DNA of 64,000 nucleotides from positions 3,708,501 through 3,772,500 of the forward strand of contig CP126199.1 of NCBI GenBank assembly GCA_030272155.1. Direction: 5' to 3'. The DNA is from Tetradesmus obliquus. Taxonomy: Eukaryota > Chlorophyta > Chlorophyceae > Sphaeropleales > Scenedesmaceae. Positions 11,201 to 23,061 of this stretch are shown here, piece after piece (positions within the stretch are counted from its first letter, which is position 1; each line of letters starts with the position of its first letter). The notes below the pieces were generated by a model, which searched no databases, was not told where the DNA came from, and saw nothing but the letters and a program-made list of their open reading frames with translations. A program made the translations under genes and the position numbers.

Positions 11201-12841
11201 ATGTGCTGCTGTGCAGGCACCTGAAATCTCTGCACACAACAACGCCGCACAGCACCACCAGCCACTAGTGGGTATAAGCAGCCACGCAGCCTTGCAGACA
11301 GCTGGAGGAAGAAACCAACTGCCCAAGCCTGCACCAGGCCAGCTAAATCAACAGACAAGCCCTAAAGGATGGACACTAGCCAGGAGGCAGCACAGCTCTT
11401 AAGCTGATGCTGCCACAAGTGCCATGCTGTAAGTAGCAGCAAGTGAAGTACAACCAGTAAGTACCGCAGTGACCAAGTGCAAGTCGCCACACAACATACT
11501 CGTGTGCATGCAACAAGTGGTGAGATGGGTGGCCGGTGAGCTCCCACAGCCAAACTTGCTGCCCTTACCTGGGCATGCAAGTGTGGCAGCCGCAACCCAT
11601 ACACACGCAAGTACTGTCATGGCTTGCTTTGCTAGCAACCACCAATGACCCTCCAGAGCCACTGGAGACACGTCAGCACCGCTGCCAGCTCGCCCGTTGG
11701 CAAGCAAACATCAACCGCAGTTGTTGCACTTTGCGTCCTGCCAGCTGCAAACAGGCACACTGCGGCAGCTGCACACACCAGACGCTGCAGCACTATGCAG
11801 CAGTAAAGCGCATCTGCGACAGGCCAAGAGCCACCAAGCAAAGGAGCACCGATACAGCTACACAGCAGCAGCTGTGAAGGACGTGCACTGCGTCCAGCCC
11901 ACTGCCTCTATCCTGCACAGCATAGCATGCGTTGGCCGCTGTGCCGCATGCGGCATGACCTAAACATAACTCTGCCATTATGACTAACACTGTAAGCACG
12001 GCGCCACCATGCACGTGCCATTCCTGCTCACATCATATCAGGCACATCATGCCCACACAAGGGGACTCCTGGGCGGCTTCCAGCGCTCCGGTACACACCG
12101 CCCACACTTCATCGTGCAAAGCTTATTTGTTATCCACAAGTTCAAACCACAATGCATGCGTTTCATTGCTATCACCAGCCGCGCTAACAACGCGACTGCA
12201 GCAGCGCAGATTGTCCTGCTTTACACAGAACAGCTGTGGTGCATTCAGCAAGCGCGCCACCACATACTGCCACGTGCGCGCAGCAAGCAGCTGCCGTTTG
12301 TGCGGCAGTGTTCCAGCGCGGCCTGAAACTGTCTGCATGCCGCCAGCACAAACACGAATGAGCACCAACGCCATTCCAGACTCCGTCCTGCTGATACCAT
12401 AGCACTCTGAGAAAATGCTCGCAGCAGCCTTCCACCCCACCGTATATGTTCGTAACCAGCCATGGTTGATGACACACCCATCACTCATGGTGCTTCGCGG
12501 CAGCACGAGTACACAGTCCAGCAATCATGGTATGCCGCTGGTGGTATCCAATGCATGCAGCAGCCAAACGGGCACCAGCTGCTGCTCTACATGCCACAGC
12601 ATACACTTCTTGCCCCCTCCCTGACCTGTGTGCAGCCTGCATCTTGACCTGCAAGACACCCCACCCACAACAGCAGGCTTGACACCCCACCTGGCTCACA
12701 ACCCCGCCATGTTTCATCCACCAGGCAGCTGCAAAAGCAGGCTTGCCTCCCCGCTTGGCTTACAGGTACATACCAAGGATGTTCCCTTGCTATTCCGGCC
12801 TTTCTCAACAGCCACTTGGCAAGGGATGCAACAGAGCACGT
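8266..12841. other. long gap between CCT2 and the Gln-rich gene; no supported gene
   Basis: I looked on both strands for exons with splice borders and found none that I trust. Open frames here are short or biased (CA/TG-rich from about 10300 to 12700). The near side should hold the CCT2 promoter, and the far side the 3' UTR of the Gln-rich gene. A 71-codon Cys-containing frame at 8894-9109 (+) and a frame ending at 9133 (-) are the only ones that look faintly protein-like. Confidence 0.5.
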
Positions 12842-15243
12842 CTACGCAGCCAGCAGTGCGGCAGTCAGCTTGCGCACCACATCTGTGTCCCAACCCATCT
12901 GGGCCTGCGCAGCTGCCTGCTGCTGCTGCTGTGGCTGCTGCTGCTTGTTAGACAGTGCATTTGCAAGTGACACCAGAGCGCTGATCGCATCAGATGGCCC
13001 GGCAGGCTGCACTGCCTGCTGCTGCTGCTGCCGCTGCAGCTGTTGCAGCTGCTCTACGGCTGCCAGCGTTGCCTGCTGCTGCTGCTGGTAGGCATCTGCC
13101 ATCTCAACGTCACGGCTTGCAGCCAGCATTGCTGCTGCTGCCTGTGCAGACACAGAGGGCCCGTTCATGCCCATGCCCTGGCTGCCAAGCAGCAGCTCCT
13201 GCTCAAGCGCTTTCACTGCATCTGCAGTAGCAGCAGCAGTGGACGGCGACACTGGCGCTGCCACTGCAGCAGCAGCCTGGCGGTGCGCTGAGAACAGCTG
13301 CCGCTGCTGGCGCAGCTGCTGCTGCAGCACCATCAGCTGCTGCTCCTGCCGAGCCAGTGTGCTCAGCATGGAGTCCACACCAGATGCCTGGCTGGCCAGC
13401 ATGGCAGGCGCTGACGCTGCTGCTGCTGCAGCAGCTGTGCCGGCCGTCATGTGTGCACGCGCCTCGAGCAGGGCCTGCAGTGTGGAGCCTGTGAGTCCGC
13501 TGCTGCTGCCAGTCAACGTGCTGTACTCAGGCTCTGCTGCTGCATGCTGCTCGTAGGCTGGCGCAGACAGCGCTGGAGCCTGCGCTGCCGCCTGCTTGGG
13601 AGCGGGCATCTGCTGCGACACGCTGCTGCCGCTGGACCACAGCATCAGCGGCCGTTTGCGCTGCTTCTTGAACACCTGCTGGGGCTTGGCGAAGCCTGCA
13701 GGAGAGCTTGCTGGCTCGCTGCGCGCCGTCTTGTTGGCGTTGCTGAAGTGCCTGCGCAGAGCAGCACTGGTGGCGGAGCGCCGCTTGAAGATCAGCTGCT
13801 GCGCCTGGCTGCCGCCCGCGTTGCCACGTGCAGGGGCAGCAGCAGCGGCAGCGCCGCCATTCGCCGCTGCAGCTGGTGCGCCGCTGTGCTGATGCTGCAG
13901 TGCTGCCAAGGTCCCTGCGTCAGCAGTCTCCTGGCGCATGCTGTGGTTTGACTGCATGGACTGTGCTGTGTCGTGCCGCAGCAGGCCCAGGCTGATGGCC
14001 CCCTCCAGTGCGCTGTCTTGGCCATGCAGCTGGCTCTGCTGGCCCTGCTGCTGCAGCATAGCCCAGGCCATCGCACACGTCAGCGGGGGTTCGCCACTGC
14101 CAGCAGTTGGCGACAGCTGAGCCTGGGACCCCTGCTGCTGCTGCTGCGCCTGGCTGGCAGATGCTGGTGCTGGTGGTGCTGCTGGCTCAGCGGCTGTGCC
14201 TGCGCTGCCTGCTGCTGCAGCTAGTGCCAGCGCTGCTGACAGAGGTGCATGCTGCATAAGCTCCTGCTTCGGCAGGGCGAGGCCAGCCTCCCTGTCTGTG
14301 CTGCCAGGCGCGGTGCGGGACACAGCGATGGCGGTTGACAGCACACGTGGGTGCAGGTCAGCCAGTGTGCAGGTGCTCTCATCTGCCTGCTCCAGCGTGG
14401 TTGCCGCTGCTGCTGCTGCACCGTAGGTGCCGTGGTTGGCAAAGCTGTGGGGCGCTGGTGATGGACCCTGCTGCTGCTGTTGCTGCTGCTTGCGCTTCAA
14501 CATGCCACTGAGCTGCTGCTGCACGAGGGCCTTGCCAGCATCTGTGGCCAGCAGCGCAGCAAGCTTTGCTGTTTGGTGCTGTGCCTTGGCTGTTGTATCG
14601 TCTTCCTGCGGTTGCATCTGCATCTGCTGCTGCTGCTGCTGTTGCTGCAGGAAAGCCTTGCCGCGCTCAGTAGACAGCAGCGCCGCCACACGTGCTGCTG
14701 CAGCGCTGCGAGCCTGCGCAGCAGTATCTGTGTCCGTCACAGCTGCACCAGTAACGCAGCATGGAGTGATGGACAGGAAGGGCAGGCAAGCAGGCAGCAG
14801 GTCAGTAGCAGCAAAGAGGCAGTCAACTTAAACAGACAGGAAACTTACAGACACATGCACGCACAGGCAGCTAACAGAAGATGCTGTTGTTGGAGTCGCA
14901 ATCTTTGCGGAGGCGTGCAGGCAGGCCTCCGTGACCTTTGCACAGTGAAGCTGGGGAGCAAGTGGAGGCAGGCGGTGTGCGGTATGATATTCGATGTGTG
15001 CAGCACAGGAGACCAAACAGCGGCAGAGCAATCAACGTATGGTCACCTGTATATCTGCGATGCTTCCGCCCCGTGGATGCAGCTAGGAGAACAGGAACCA
15101 CCGAAGGAGCTATGAAAGCGAGCTGCACCTAAGCTGCCAGCCAAGCCATAACATCAGATATGTCCAACTACAGTTGAAGTACACTCACCAGGGCCCATCA
15201 TCTCCCCTGTCGAGCAGGACTCACTGACCGTGAGACTCCCCAT
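12842..15243 (-). CDS. Gln/Ala-rich protein of unknown function, possibly nuclear
   Basis: Two exons: 15189-15243 (ATG at 15243, MGSLTVSESCSTGEMMGP) and 12842-14742. They join at GTGAGT and GTGCAG with matching phase, giving about 651 aa ending in TAG. The second exon is a 1.9-kb uninterrupted frame dominated by Gln, Ala and Ser. Near the N-terminus two similar segments follow each other: AARVAALLSTERGKAFL and TAKLAALLATDAGKALV, each before a Gln run. A weaker echo (KLTAALLAA) ends the protein. A basic stretch about midway (QQVFKKQRKRP) could be a nuclear localisation signal. The composition fits a transcription or RNA-related scaffold, but there is no diagnostic domain. The Gln tracts are encoded by CAG runs and may vary in length between strains. 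Confidence 0.75.
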
Positions 15244-16458
15244 CCGTGCGTGTTACTGACTGCCCTGATGAGAGCCTGCATGCATGCAACACACAGGATC
15301 AATAATTCTATGTCGCAAGAGCGGCATAGAAGTTACAGGGCAAGCCGTGTTGGTCCGTGCAGGTTCGTCAGAGTCGTCCACACCGGCACCACATGCTGCA
15401 TCACCGGATCCAAGCTCCAGAAACGTTGCAATCTGGCGAGCTGCATGTCTTTTGTGGGTTGAGCAGCGTGGCACGAAGCTGGTGTGAAAGTCTCACAGTG
15501 CCCGTACCTGGCCGAGCTTCAATCCCTCCGCCAAAGAGTTTCCTAAACTTGCAGAGCTGCTTCAAAGCTCCTGCTAAGGGTGGACCTGACAAGCGGAACA
15601 CTGGCTTGCAGTCTTTATATAAAAAAGGCTCTTGCTTCAAGTTGGGTCCAACAAACGTCTAAGAAGACTCTAAACTCATAAACGTTTCTCCAAAGCAGTG
15701 CAGGAGTCTGAGCAGGCTCTGTGTGCGAAGCCGTCCAAGAGTTCGCCCATGATTAGTGACAAGATTCACCCTGCCGTTCGCAGTGTGGCACCACACAGAT
15801 CCCGCTGCTGTGTACGATAGGCGTCGGCCGTCCAGTTAACTTGCAATTATCTTGGGTCAACGACCGAGCACAATTCAGTGCTGCGCGGGTTGTGAAGACA
15901 GCAGAGGAGAGGTGGCTTGTGATTACCTGCAATTTGATTACCTGCGACACGTGTGCTGCACAGGACACAATTGGGGTCAACTATTTGACAACAGCGATGT
16001 GCATAGCGACTTGAAGGTTTCTCACGTGTTGGCGGAATTGCTGGTGCGGGCAGATCATGCGGGCTGCATTTGATTCACGGCGACCATGGCCTAGTAAACA
16101 GTCGCTCCTGCCTAGGCGTTGAAGACTAGTGCGAATCCTGCCAGAATCTATAACATCAAGCCGCAGAATGAAGTGTTTCCTGGCTTGACACTGTCGGCAG
16201 CTGGTCAGATGGAGGGATGCTTTAAGTGCCCACCCACCTGATGGGTAAATGCAGTGCTGTCAACGATATGCATGGAACTGTATCACAATCAATCACTGAC
16301 TGGTACAACGTTGTGTGAAGCTTGATTTTGATATTGCACACCTCTCACCCAATCAACCTGCCAGCCTGACCTCAGTCCTGGCAGGAAGAACTTGTGCCCA
16401 CTGCCATGCATAGCCACTTCATATGCAGCTTTGCAAGAAGCGCTTTTGAAATAATGAG
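15244..16458. other. gap between PRXL2 3' end and Gln-rich gene 5' end
   Basis: I see no gene. It holds the upstream region of the Gln-rich gene and the 3' flank of the PRXL2 gene. Confidence 0.5.
15614..15621 (-). promoter_or_regulatory. TATA-like box upstream of the Gln-rich gene
   Basis: The minus strand reads TATATAAA about 370 bp upstream of the ATG at 15243. This would require a long 5' UTR or a leader intron. It is the best TATA match in this flank, but it is unsupported by anything else. Confidence 0.35.
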
Positions 16459-17797
16459 TTACATGGTGGCACCACTGTTGCTGCTGCTACTGCTGCTGGT
16501 TGTGAGCTGCGCCTGCTGCGTGCTGCTGCCCCTGCTGGCGTCAATGGCAGCCATCAGAGCATCAATGTCTGTGTACTTTAGGATACCAGAGTCATTGTGC
16601 CTGAAGATGACGTCCGTGCCCTTAAACACCAATGTACCGCCCTGCTGCACCAGCAGCTTGGTGTCTGGTGGGCTGAGCTCTCCCCCTGCACACACAGCAG
16701 CAGCAGGCACCACAGGTTTCGAGCTGGAACATGCAGCGATGGTTACAGGAACTAAAGCAGGCGCTGGAAAGTAGGATTCGTCATCCCCTGGCCTGGCACA
16801 AGCGTGCCTCACACTTGCAGGCAGCGGCTGCGCGGCATGCCTTTGAAGAAATGTATGTGTTGCCTGCATGCTGCTGATGTATTTAGTGTAGCATGCAGCA
16901 TTTTCATTACATCGTAGAGGTCCACAACACAAGTCACGCTGGTTTGTTGCGAGGTGCGCACTGCCAAAGCTGGTGCCAATCTCAGTAGGAGCTCTCACAC
17001 TTGGGTAGGATGCCAATCATGTTGAACAGCCGCAGCGTAGCCAGCTCAAAGGGGCGCTGGTAGTTCTGGCCCAGGATGTCAAAGGGAGTGGCGGAGTTGA
17101 ACACGGGCTTGGCTGACCTGTCGCCCACATAGCCGCGGATGACCTGCGCATGCGTGGTAGCAAGCAGTGCAGCGCGCCACGTACTTTGCAAACAACGATG
17201 AACACTTGTGAGCACAGATTTGGATATCTGGTGGCGGCTGGTAAACCGCAGCGTGGGGTTCTGACATATCTGATATCTGATATATCTGGTGGCGGCTGGT
17301 AAACCGCTGTCGAACATTGCAATGACCGCACAGAGGCAAGCTCCCAGCACTCCAACAGCACAGTCCCTGCAGTGCTGTGCACCCCAGTAAATTCTTCAGA
17401 AAGCCCCTCTTCCGGCGCTGCTTCAAAAACAGCATTGCAGTCTCTCCGCACTCCTAAGATGCATTGTGTGAACTAACCCTAGGCACTCTATATCTGGCCC
17501 GTGGCATCTCCTGGTCCAGCTTTGCGTAAGATGCGCAGCTGTGCATTGATGCGTACTCAGTCCTTGTACATCTTCTTTGTCTCACCTCCTGCAGCGTGCC
17601 TGGCGAGCCAATGCCTGCCAGCATCGGCAGAAGCTTCAAATAGGGGTTGATGTCAGCGCCAGGCGCAAAGCCGGGCGAGAAGCCCAGAGCGCTATAGGCG
17701 GCCCCTGTGGGGTCGGCATAGAGGCCCTCCAGTGGGAAGTCTAGCGTGGAGGAGAAGAGGCGCGCGTTCTCGGGGCTGCCCAGGCCCACGGTGATTA

Positions 17798-17836
<39 letters not shown>

Positions 17837-19466
17837 GAAAAGGGGAAGTCTGACGTGGAGGAGAAGAGGCGCGCATTCTCGGGGCTGCCCAAGCCCACGG
17901 TGATGACCTGCGGCAGCAGCAGCGGCAGTAGCAGCGGCACCAATGAAAATGGTAAAGTGAAGGGGGACGGGTGCAGGAGAAGACCCGTGCATTCTCGGGC
18001 TGCCCAGACCCACGGTGATGACCTGCAGCAGCGGCAGCAGCAGCAGCAGTGAAAGGGAAAAGTAAAGAAAGAGGGGAAGAGGCGCGCGTTCTCGGGGCTG
18101 CCCAGGCTCACAGTGATGACCTGCGGCGGCGGCGGCAGCAGCAACAGCAGCAGTGTCGGCAGCAGCAGAGTGAAAACAAACATGAGAAAACAGGAGGAAA
18201 GGCAGAAGAGGAGCGGAGGAGAAGCACGCAGCAGACACCAATCGTCAACCACCACATAGCGCAAGCAATGTTGACTGTATGGTTGTGTTGTCGGCTTTGC
18301 TCGGAGCTCTTCAAGCTACCTTGCAGAGCTGCGCAGCAGCAGCAGCATGGTATACAAACACCATGTTGGCTGCTGAGGCACCCTCCAGGCTTGCAGCTGT
18401 TGCGTGCTGGATGAGGGGCTGCTGCTAGAACAACTGATCGGTGCCAACTTGGCTTGAAGCACCAATCAGCTTTGCATATCCACCAGCACTGCATATTTCC
18501 GGTGACACTGCTGTGACCATCACCAGCAGCAGGCAGCAGCAATTTGCAGTCAAGGCAGTGGCTGCTGCAGCAGCTGCTGGTGCCGCACCTGCAGCCCTTG
18601 CTCCCGCAGCTGCGGCAGCACCTTCTGGTTCAGCTTCTGTGCATACTCCCAGCTGCTCAGGTCAGCAAAGTGGGTGAGGAAGGGGATGACTACGCGAGTG
18701 TCTGGGCCAGGCTGCAGCAGCAAGTGACAGTGGCGGTAAGACACAGCCTGTCAGAAGCAAAATCATGGTGTGCGAAGGGAGGGCAGGAATGGCAACCCTG
18801 TAACTGCTGGTGGTGCTCTGGTTGTGCTGCTGCATGCACTGCAGTCGGCTTGGAATGGCATGGATGTTCATGCTGCTTGAAGGAGTGCAGCGGTTTGGGG
18901 TTCTAAGTAGTATGTTGGGTTGCTTGCAGGACAGCCAGACTGAGCTTGCAGGCCGCTGTAAATGTCTGCCAAATACAGTGTGCACACAGCCAACTGCATA
19001 CACTAGCTCGCACCTGCCAGAGTGACAGTAGCTCAACCTCAAAGCCATCTGCAGCACTGAACACCTGCAAAAGTGTAGCAGTCATGACACTGTAAAGTCG
19101 TGTGCTGAGATCAGGACGTGCGACAACTGAGCAACGCATTCGTTGCTGCGGACCATAAGACCTCCAACTGGTGGCAAAGTTTGCCAGACCTGATTAGCAC
19201 CGTGACTTGCTGGACTTCTACTATATTAAATTGGATTCAACTGGTCTTGTTGTGCAGTGCAGCTTCATCAGCACTTGCTGAAGCAGGCGGCATTGCTATC
19301 ACTTCACATGTCATGTGATTCAATGTGCACCCACCTTGACGCCCTTCAGTGCCTCATACTCAGCACTGGCTTGCTGCTGAGCCCTCAAAGCAGTGCAGAG
19401 CTGTCTGGACCTTGCCTTTACCACTAGAGGGCGTTGCTTTGCCCCGAATAGCCGCTGCAGCTGCAT
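16459..19466 (-). CDS. PRXL2/AhpC-TSA_2 family thioredoxin-fold protein, probably organelle-targeted
   Basis: Six exons: 19335-19466, 19014-19064, 18589-18747, 17586-17798, 16999-17143, 16459-16685, joining in frame to 308 aa (TAA stop). The first exon (MQLQRLFGAKQRPLVVKARS...) is basic and hydroxylated, like a chloroplast or mitochondrial presequence. The core has VVIPFLTHFADLSSWEYA, then VITVGLGSPENARLF, a YADPTGAAYSALGF loop, and QQGGTLVFKGTDVIFRHND. This order is typical of the peroxiredoxin-like 2 family found in plants and cyanobacteria. No CXXC pair is seen at the usual thioredoxin active-site position; THFADLSSW stands there, so redox activity is not assured. The codon at the exon 5/6 join gives the expected Trp. 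The tail is Ser-rich. It is head-to-head with the SpoVS gene. Confidence 0.92.
17733..18132 (-). repeat. four copies of the PRXL2 exon 4 acceptor edge with CTG tracts
   Basis: The first ~65 bp of exon 4 (true copy about 17733-17800) with its acceptor and a CTG/CAG run recur at about 17850-17910, 17975-18030 and 18070-18125. Each copy ends in an AG acceptor behind a triplet run. The exon-derived part is well kept, while the intronic spacer varies. Confidence 0.9.
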
Positions 19467-19878
19467 GTCTGCGTTGCTGCTCTGTGTGTGGTGTTGGTGT
19501 GAGTGGGTGAGCGACTGTGAAGCGGGGTACCTGAACACGCTGTGCGCTATTTCCGTGCGGAGGGACTACAGTCTCCGAAAACCACATCGCAAAGCTGAGG
19601 AGGTCAAAGCAGGAGTGTTGGGCGTTGGTGCAAGGCAGAAGACGAGCGGAGCAGTAACAGTCACTTTGAGCTTGACCGACACCCTTGTCGGGTGAGACCG
19701 AGCCCCGACATGCGCAAACATTGAATCAAGGATAGTTTGCGCATTTGAGGGGCGTCGCTGTCCCATCCACAGTCCACGGACTGCGCGTCCTTGTCCCCTA
19801 GCAGGTTGCAAACCCCTCTTTCATTTGCGCTCATTGGCTATAAGTTCAACAGGTTGTTATAATACGACACCATCAAAC
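19467..19878. promoter_or_regulatory. shared divergent promoter, PRXL2 (-) / SpoVS gene (+)
   Basis: Only 412 bp separate the two start codons. On the plus side ATTGG (19833-19837) and TATAAG (19839-19844) lie about 40 bp before the SpoVS ATG. A perfect 10-bp inverted repeat (ATGCGCAAAC at 19710-19719 and its complement at 19735-19744) sits near the middle and could bind a dimeric regulator. Confidence 0.55.
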
Positions 19879-21828
19879 ATGTTGGCAGCTCCTGTTGTCG
19901 GATCGCGCCAGATGGGGCTCCACCGGTGGTCATCAGGTAGCACAGCAACAGTGTCAGGTGGGCACAAGCACGGAACTGCTATTATTCACATAACATATAC
20001 ATACAGTAACAAAGCTGCGTTGAGAGTCCTGCCTGGCAGCTCAGCCACATGGGTAAGGGGCTTGTGCTGACTGTGCTGCTGCTGACCCATGATTCATGTG
20101 CAATTTCTGCTGGCAGGCAAGCAGCGCCTCAGCAGCCACGTGCTACATGCGCCAGTACGCAGTGTATCAGCTGCAGTATCTTCCAGTATTGCCCATCAGC
20201 CTGCAGCACCAGTGCCAAGCAGCAGCACATCCCCTGCACCTGCAGCAACGCCCAAGCCAGCAGTAGCAGCAGCAGGACAGCAGCGGCGATCGCGGCGGCA
20301 GACGCCAACTGACGCTCAGGGCAGCCGCCGGCAGTCAGCAGCGGCAGGTCAGCCGGCAAAACCCAAACCCAAACCCCACGTGGTGCGGGTGGCAGGCCGC
20401 ACCTCGGCAGTGGGGCCAGCAGCTGGTGCCATTGTCAAGCGGCTGCGTAGTGAGGTGCGCAATACAAAACGTTATATGACATGTTTGTTCAGCTGAGACA
20501 CAAGGCTGAGCAGGTGCTGAGCCACATCTCTAACAGCAAAGTGCTGCAGCAACAGTTGCTGTCAGAGGTCAACCTGTATCTTAGTCACTGACAGGCGCCC
20601 TCCCCTGTGCAGTACAGGATACAACACTATAAACCTTATAATGAAACGGCACGGTTGCATGCACAAAAGACGCAAGGCGAAACCAACTTAATGTGCGGAA
20701 ATAAACCACAGTGTGGCTTCTTGTTGCTCCACGTCTGGCCGCAGGACATGGTGCGTGTTGCTGCCATTGACCTTGAGTCGCTTCCCAAGGCGCTCATTGT
20801 GCTGACAGCAGCAAACAACATGGCACAGGCCAACAGTGGCCACATGCTAGTGTTCCAGCCAACAGCCATCAGCAATGAAGCAGCAGCTGAACCGCCAAAG
20901 GTGCCCCTGGGGTCCATGGTGATGTACACCACGCAGATCATGGCAGGTGAGGGGCCGTTAGTAACAAAACTGAACGCTCCGACAGCCCAGTGTGCGTTCC
21001 ATTTCAGTTGCAGGCTTCTCCGTCATACATATAGCTGCATGCTGAACCATCTACCAGTGGGCCGTGCACGTGACTGTGGCGGCATGCCTGCCGCTCCTTC
21101 CAAACGCACCCACTTCGCTGGCGTTATTCCAAGGTCGTTGCTGCATTCGATTCACTGCACTTGCAGGGGAGGTGATGACCTTCAACACGCTGCGAGTGAC
21201 CACATCCACAGACCCCAAGGCCCTGTCCAAGGCCATCATTGCCAGGCTGGCGATCAACAGCCACACAGTTATGGAGTGCTACGGCACGCAGGCGCTTGCA
21301 GTAGCTGTGCAGGTGGGTGGTGAGGGCAGGGCAACAGGCTGCCTGCATGCAGCTAGGCAGCAAGGCTTGCAAGGCGCACAGTGATGGAGTGCTACGGCAC
21401 GCAGGCGCTTGCAGTAGCTGTGCTGGTGGGCAGGGCAGCAGGCAATGAGGCAGGGCAGCAGGCTGCCTGCATGCAGCTCAGCAGCAAGGCTTGCTGGACA
21501 CATGGAAGACCCTCATGCTCGAGTATTGGAAACTGATGGCGGTGCCGCCACTGCTGGAGGAAGCATATCCTGCACGACATACGTAGCATACGTACCGAGA
21601 AGTTGCACACCAGAAAGCTGGACTGAGGCCGCCTGCTTGTGGGCTGCTGCTGCTGCTGCTGCTGCAGGCTGTTGCTCAGGCGCGCAAGGGCTTGCTGGTG
21701 CGGTTGCAGGACTGCGCCTGCATCATCACCTCCTCGCGCAAAGCCATTGGTACGGACACTGCCGCAGCTGCAGCAGAGGACGCACCAGCAGCAGCACCGG
21801 CAGCAGCAGCGGCAGCAGCAACAGCAAA

Positions 21829-21859
<31 letters not shown>

Positions 21860-22254
21860 AAGTACCCGGCAACATGCCACAGGCTGGTGCTGGTGGAGTG
21901 TGAGCCCAGGAATCCGCGCGCACTGCTGGTGAGTCCTGCAAGGCGCTTTTTGCTTTGATGTAGCAGGTCAGCAGCTTTGCCCGCTTGGCCTGTTACGTTC
22001 AATGCTTGTGCGCTGTGTAAGCAGTGATCCTGGGACAGCTGTTTTGTGTGCACTGAGGTGGTCAGCCATGTGATACAGGTGCTGCTGAACACAAAGCGTC
22101 TTACGCATGGCGTGCAGTTTCTTACACTTTGTCTGTGTCCCTGCTGCGCCTGCAGATGCGATCTACTGTTGGCGTGAGCGACCGTGCCGCACAAGGCACA
22201 GCAGCAGCCCCAGCAGCAGCAGCAGCAGCAGCAGCAACAGCGGCGGCTGAGTAA
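19879..22254 (+). CDS. protein with two SpoVS-like domains
   Basis: Exons 19879-19936, 20117-20454, 20745-20946, 21167-21312, 21668-21928, 22156-22254 join in frame to about 367 aa (TAA stop). A further exon at about 20499-20570 (acceptor TTGTTCAG) also keeps frame and may be used. The N-terminus (MLAAPVVGSRQMGLHRWSSG) and the basic Pro/Ala/Gln-rich stretch after it look like an organelle presequence. Domain 1 starts HVVRVAGRTSAVGPAAGAIV and continues VRVAAIDLESLPKALIVL. Domain 2 starts LRVTTSTDPKALSKAI, continues HTVMECYGTQALAVAVQAVA and ARKGLLV, and closes with RLVLVECEP. This is the SpoVS pattern (vkVsa.s.p..vA.al, then a conserved G..A..qavKa.a.Ar block) known from Bacillus stage V sporulation protein S and related bacterial and plant proteins. 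An Ala/Ser insert interrupts domain 2. The molecular role is not known. Confidence 0.85.
21265..21500 (+). repeat. tandem copy of the SpoVS gene exon 5 donor edge
   Basis: The end of exon 5 with its donor and ~70 bp of intron (from about 21271) is repeated starting at about 21382. The second copy keeps a GT (CTG/GTGGGC), so it could serve as an alternative donor. Confidence 0.88.
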
Positions 22255-22581
22255 CGCCCACCCCCTGGTGCAGCAGTTGCTGGTCGGCTGGGGGAGTGTC
22301 AGCGCAGAGGTATAGCTTTGCAGAACATGGAAGTTTGTACACGGTTCACTTGGGTGATATCACCGCAGCATCGATGCTTACTAGCATACAATCACAGGTG
22401 TTTCAGATGGTGCCAGGACCCACATGTAACTATCCTCTCTCTAAAAAAGTGTGAATCTGTGCACGAACATAGCTGATGCATTGCAGTTAAAGCAAACTGG
22501 ATGCACAGCTTGTCCTGGCGTCAGGCAATTGCCTGGCTTGCGGCAGTGACACAGCAGCTGCAGCGGTACCAACGCACTTAC
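22255..22581. other. 3' flank of the SpoVS gene; no gene seen
   Basis: The frame stays open for about 65 codons after the SpoVS stop, but the residues look non-coding. The minus strand may hold further exons of the small gene at 22582-23016; none could be fixed. Confidence 0.4.
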
Positions 22582-23016
22582 ATCCAGCCCCTGCAGCATT
22601 ACGTTGAAGCTTATCGACACCAGCACATGCTTGGTTGTTGGTTTATTGCAGGCAAACAGCTGGCGGATCCCGTCAACATCAAAGTCCAACACTGGTTGAC
22701 CATCTAAGACTCAGCCAAAAAGCGGTGCCGCTTGCATGACAAGCGTCAACTCCTGGCAGCTACTGGTCACCAGACAGAGCAGCGGCTCGCTGGGCATTCA
22801 GCGATGTGCTACAGTTGGGTACCGCCTGCCACAAAAAGCGAAGCAAGCCACTGCTGGCACTTGGTTCAGCAAGATCTGCTCCTCCAAAGTGAGGTTGCCG
22901 CCAGTGATGCGACGGCCCGCGGCGGCAGGAGCTGCACATGCTAATCTGAGGTGCAGCAGCCACGGTGGCCTTTCGGGGGACCACTTCTTGCCATGTGAGT
23001 GTGCATTATGTTGCAT
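22582..23016 (-). CDS. small hypothetical gene, partial model
   Basis: The ATG at 23016 opens MQHNAHSHGKKWSPERPPWL and runs to an ITGGNLTLEEQILLNQ segment at about 22860. A second exon (22582-22703, acceptor GTCTTAG, perfect donor GTAAGT) encodes GQPVLDFDVDGIRQLF and then SISFNVMLQGLD. A TATAAAG box lies 39 bp before the ATG. The exact exon 1 donor and the following exons are unresolved, so the product is incomplete. I do not recognise the family. Confidence 0.4.
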
Positions 23017-23054
23017 GATGCTTATGCTTGTAATGAATGCAATTCGGCACCTTT

Positions 23055-23061
23055 CTTTATA
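23055..23061 (-). promoter_or_regulatory. TATA box for the small gene at 22582-23016
   Basis: The minus strand reads TATAAAG 39 bp upstream of the ATG at 23016. The spacing fits a short leader. Confidence 0.45.

Noticed and set aside
17586-18264. Repeated PRXL2 segments as a chain of several thioredoxin modules
   Set aside because: Only the copy at 17586-17798 runs into the full domain. The others stop after about 65 bp and lie between triplet runs within one intron.
20499-20570. Extra exon of the SpoVS gene
   Set aside because: It keeps frame and has an acceptor, but its donor (GTCAAC or an internal GTGCTG) is weak, and leaving it out aligns better with the SpoVS domain. Mentioned only as possible.
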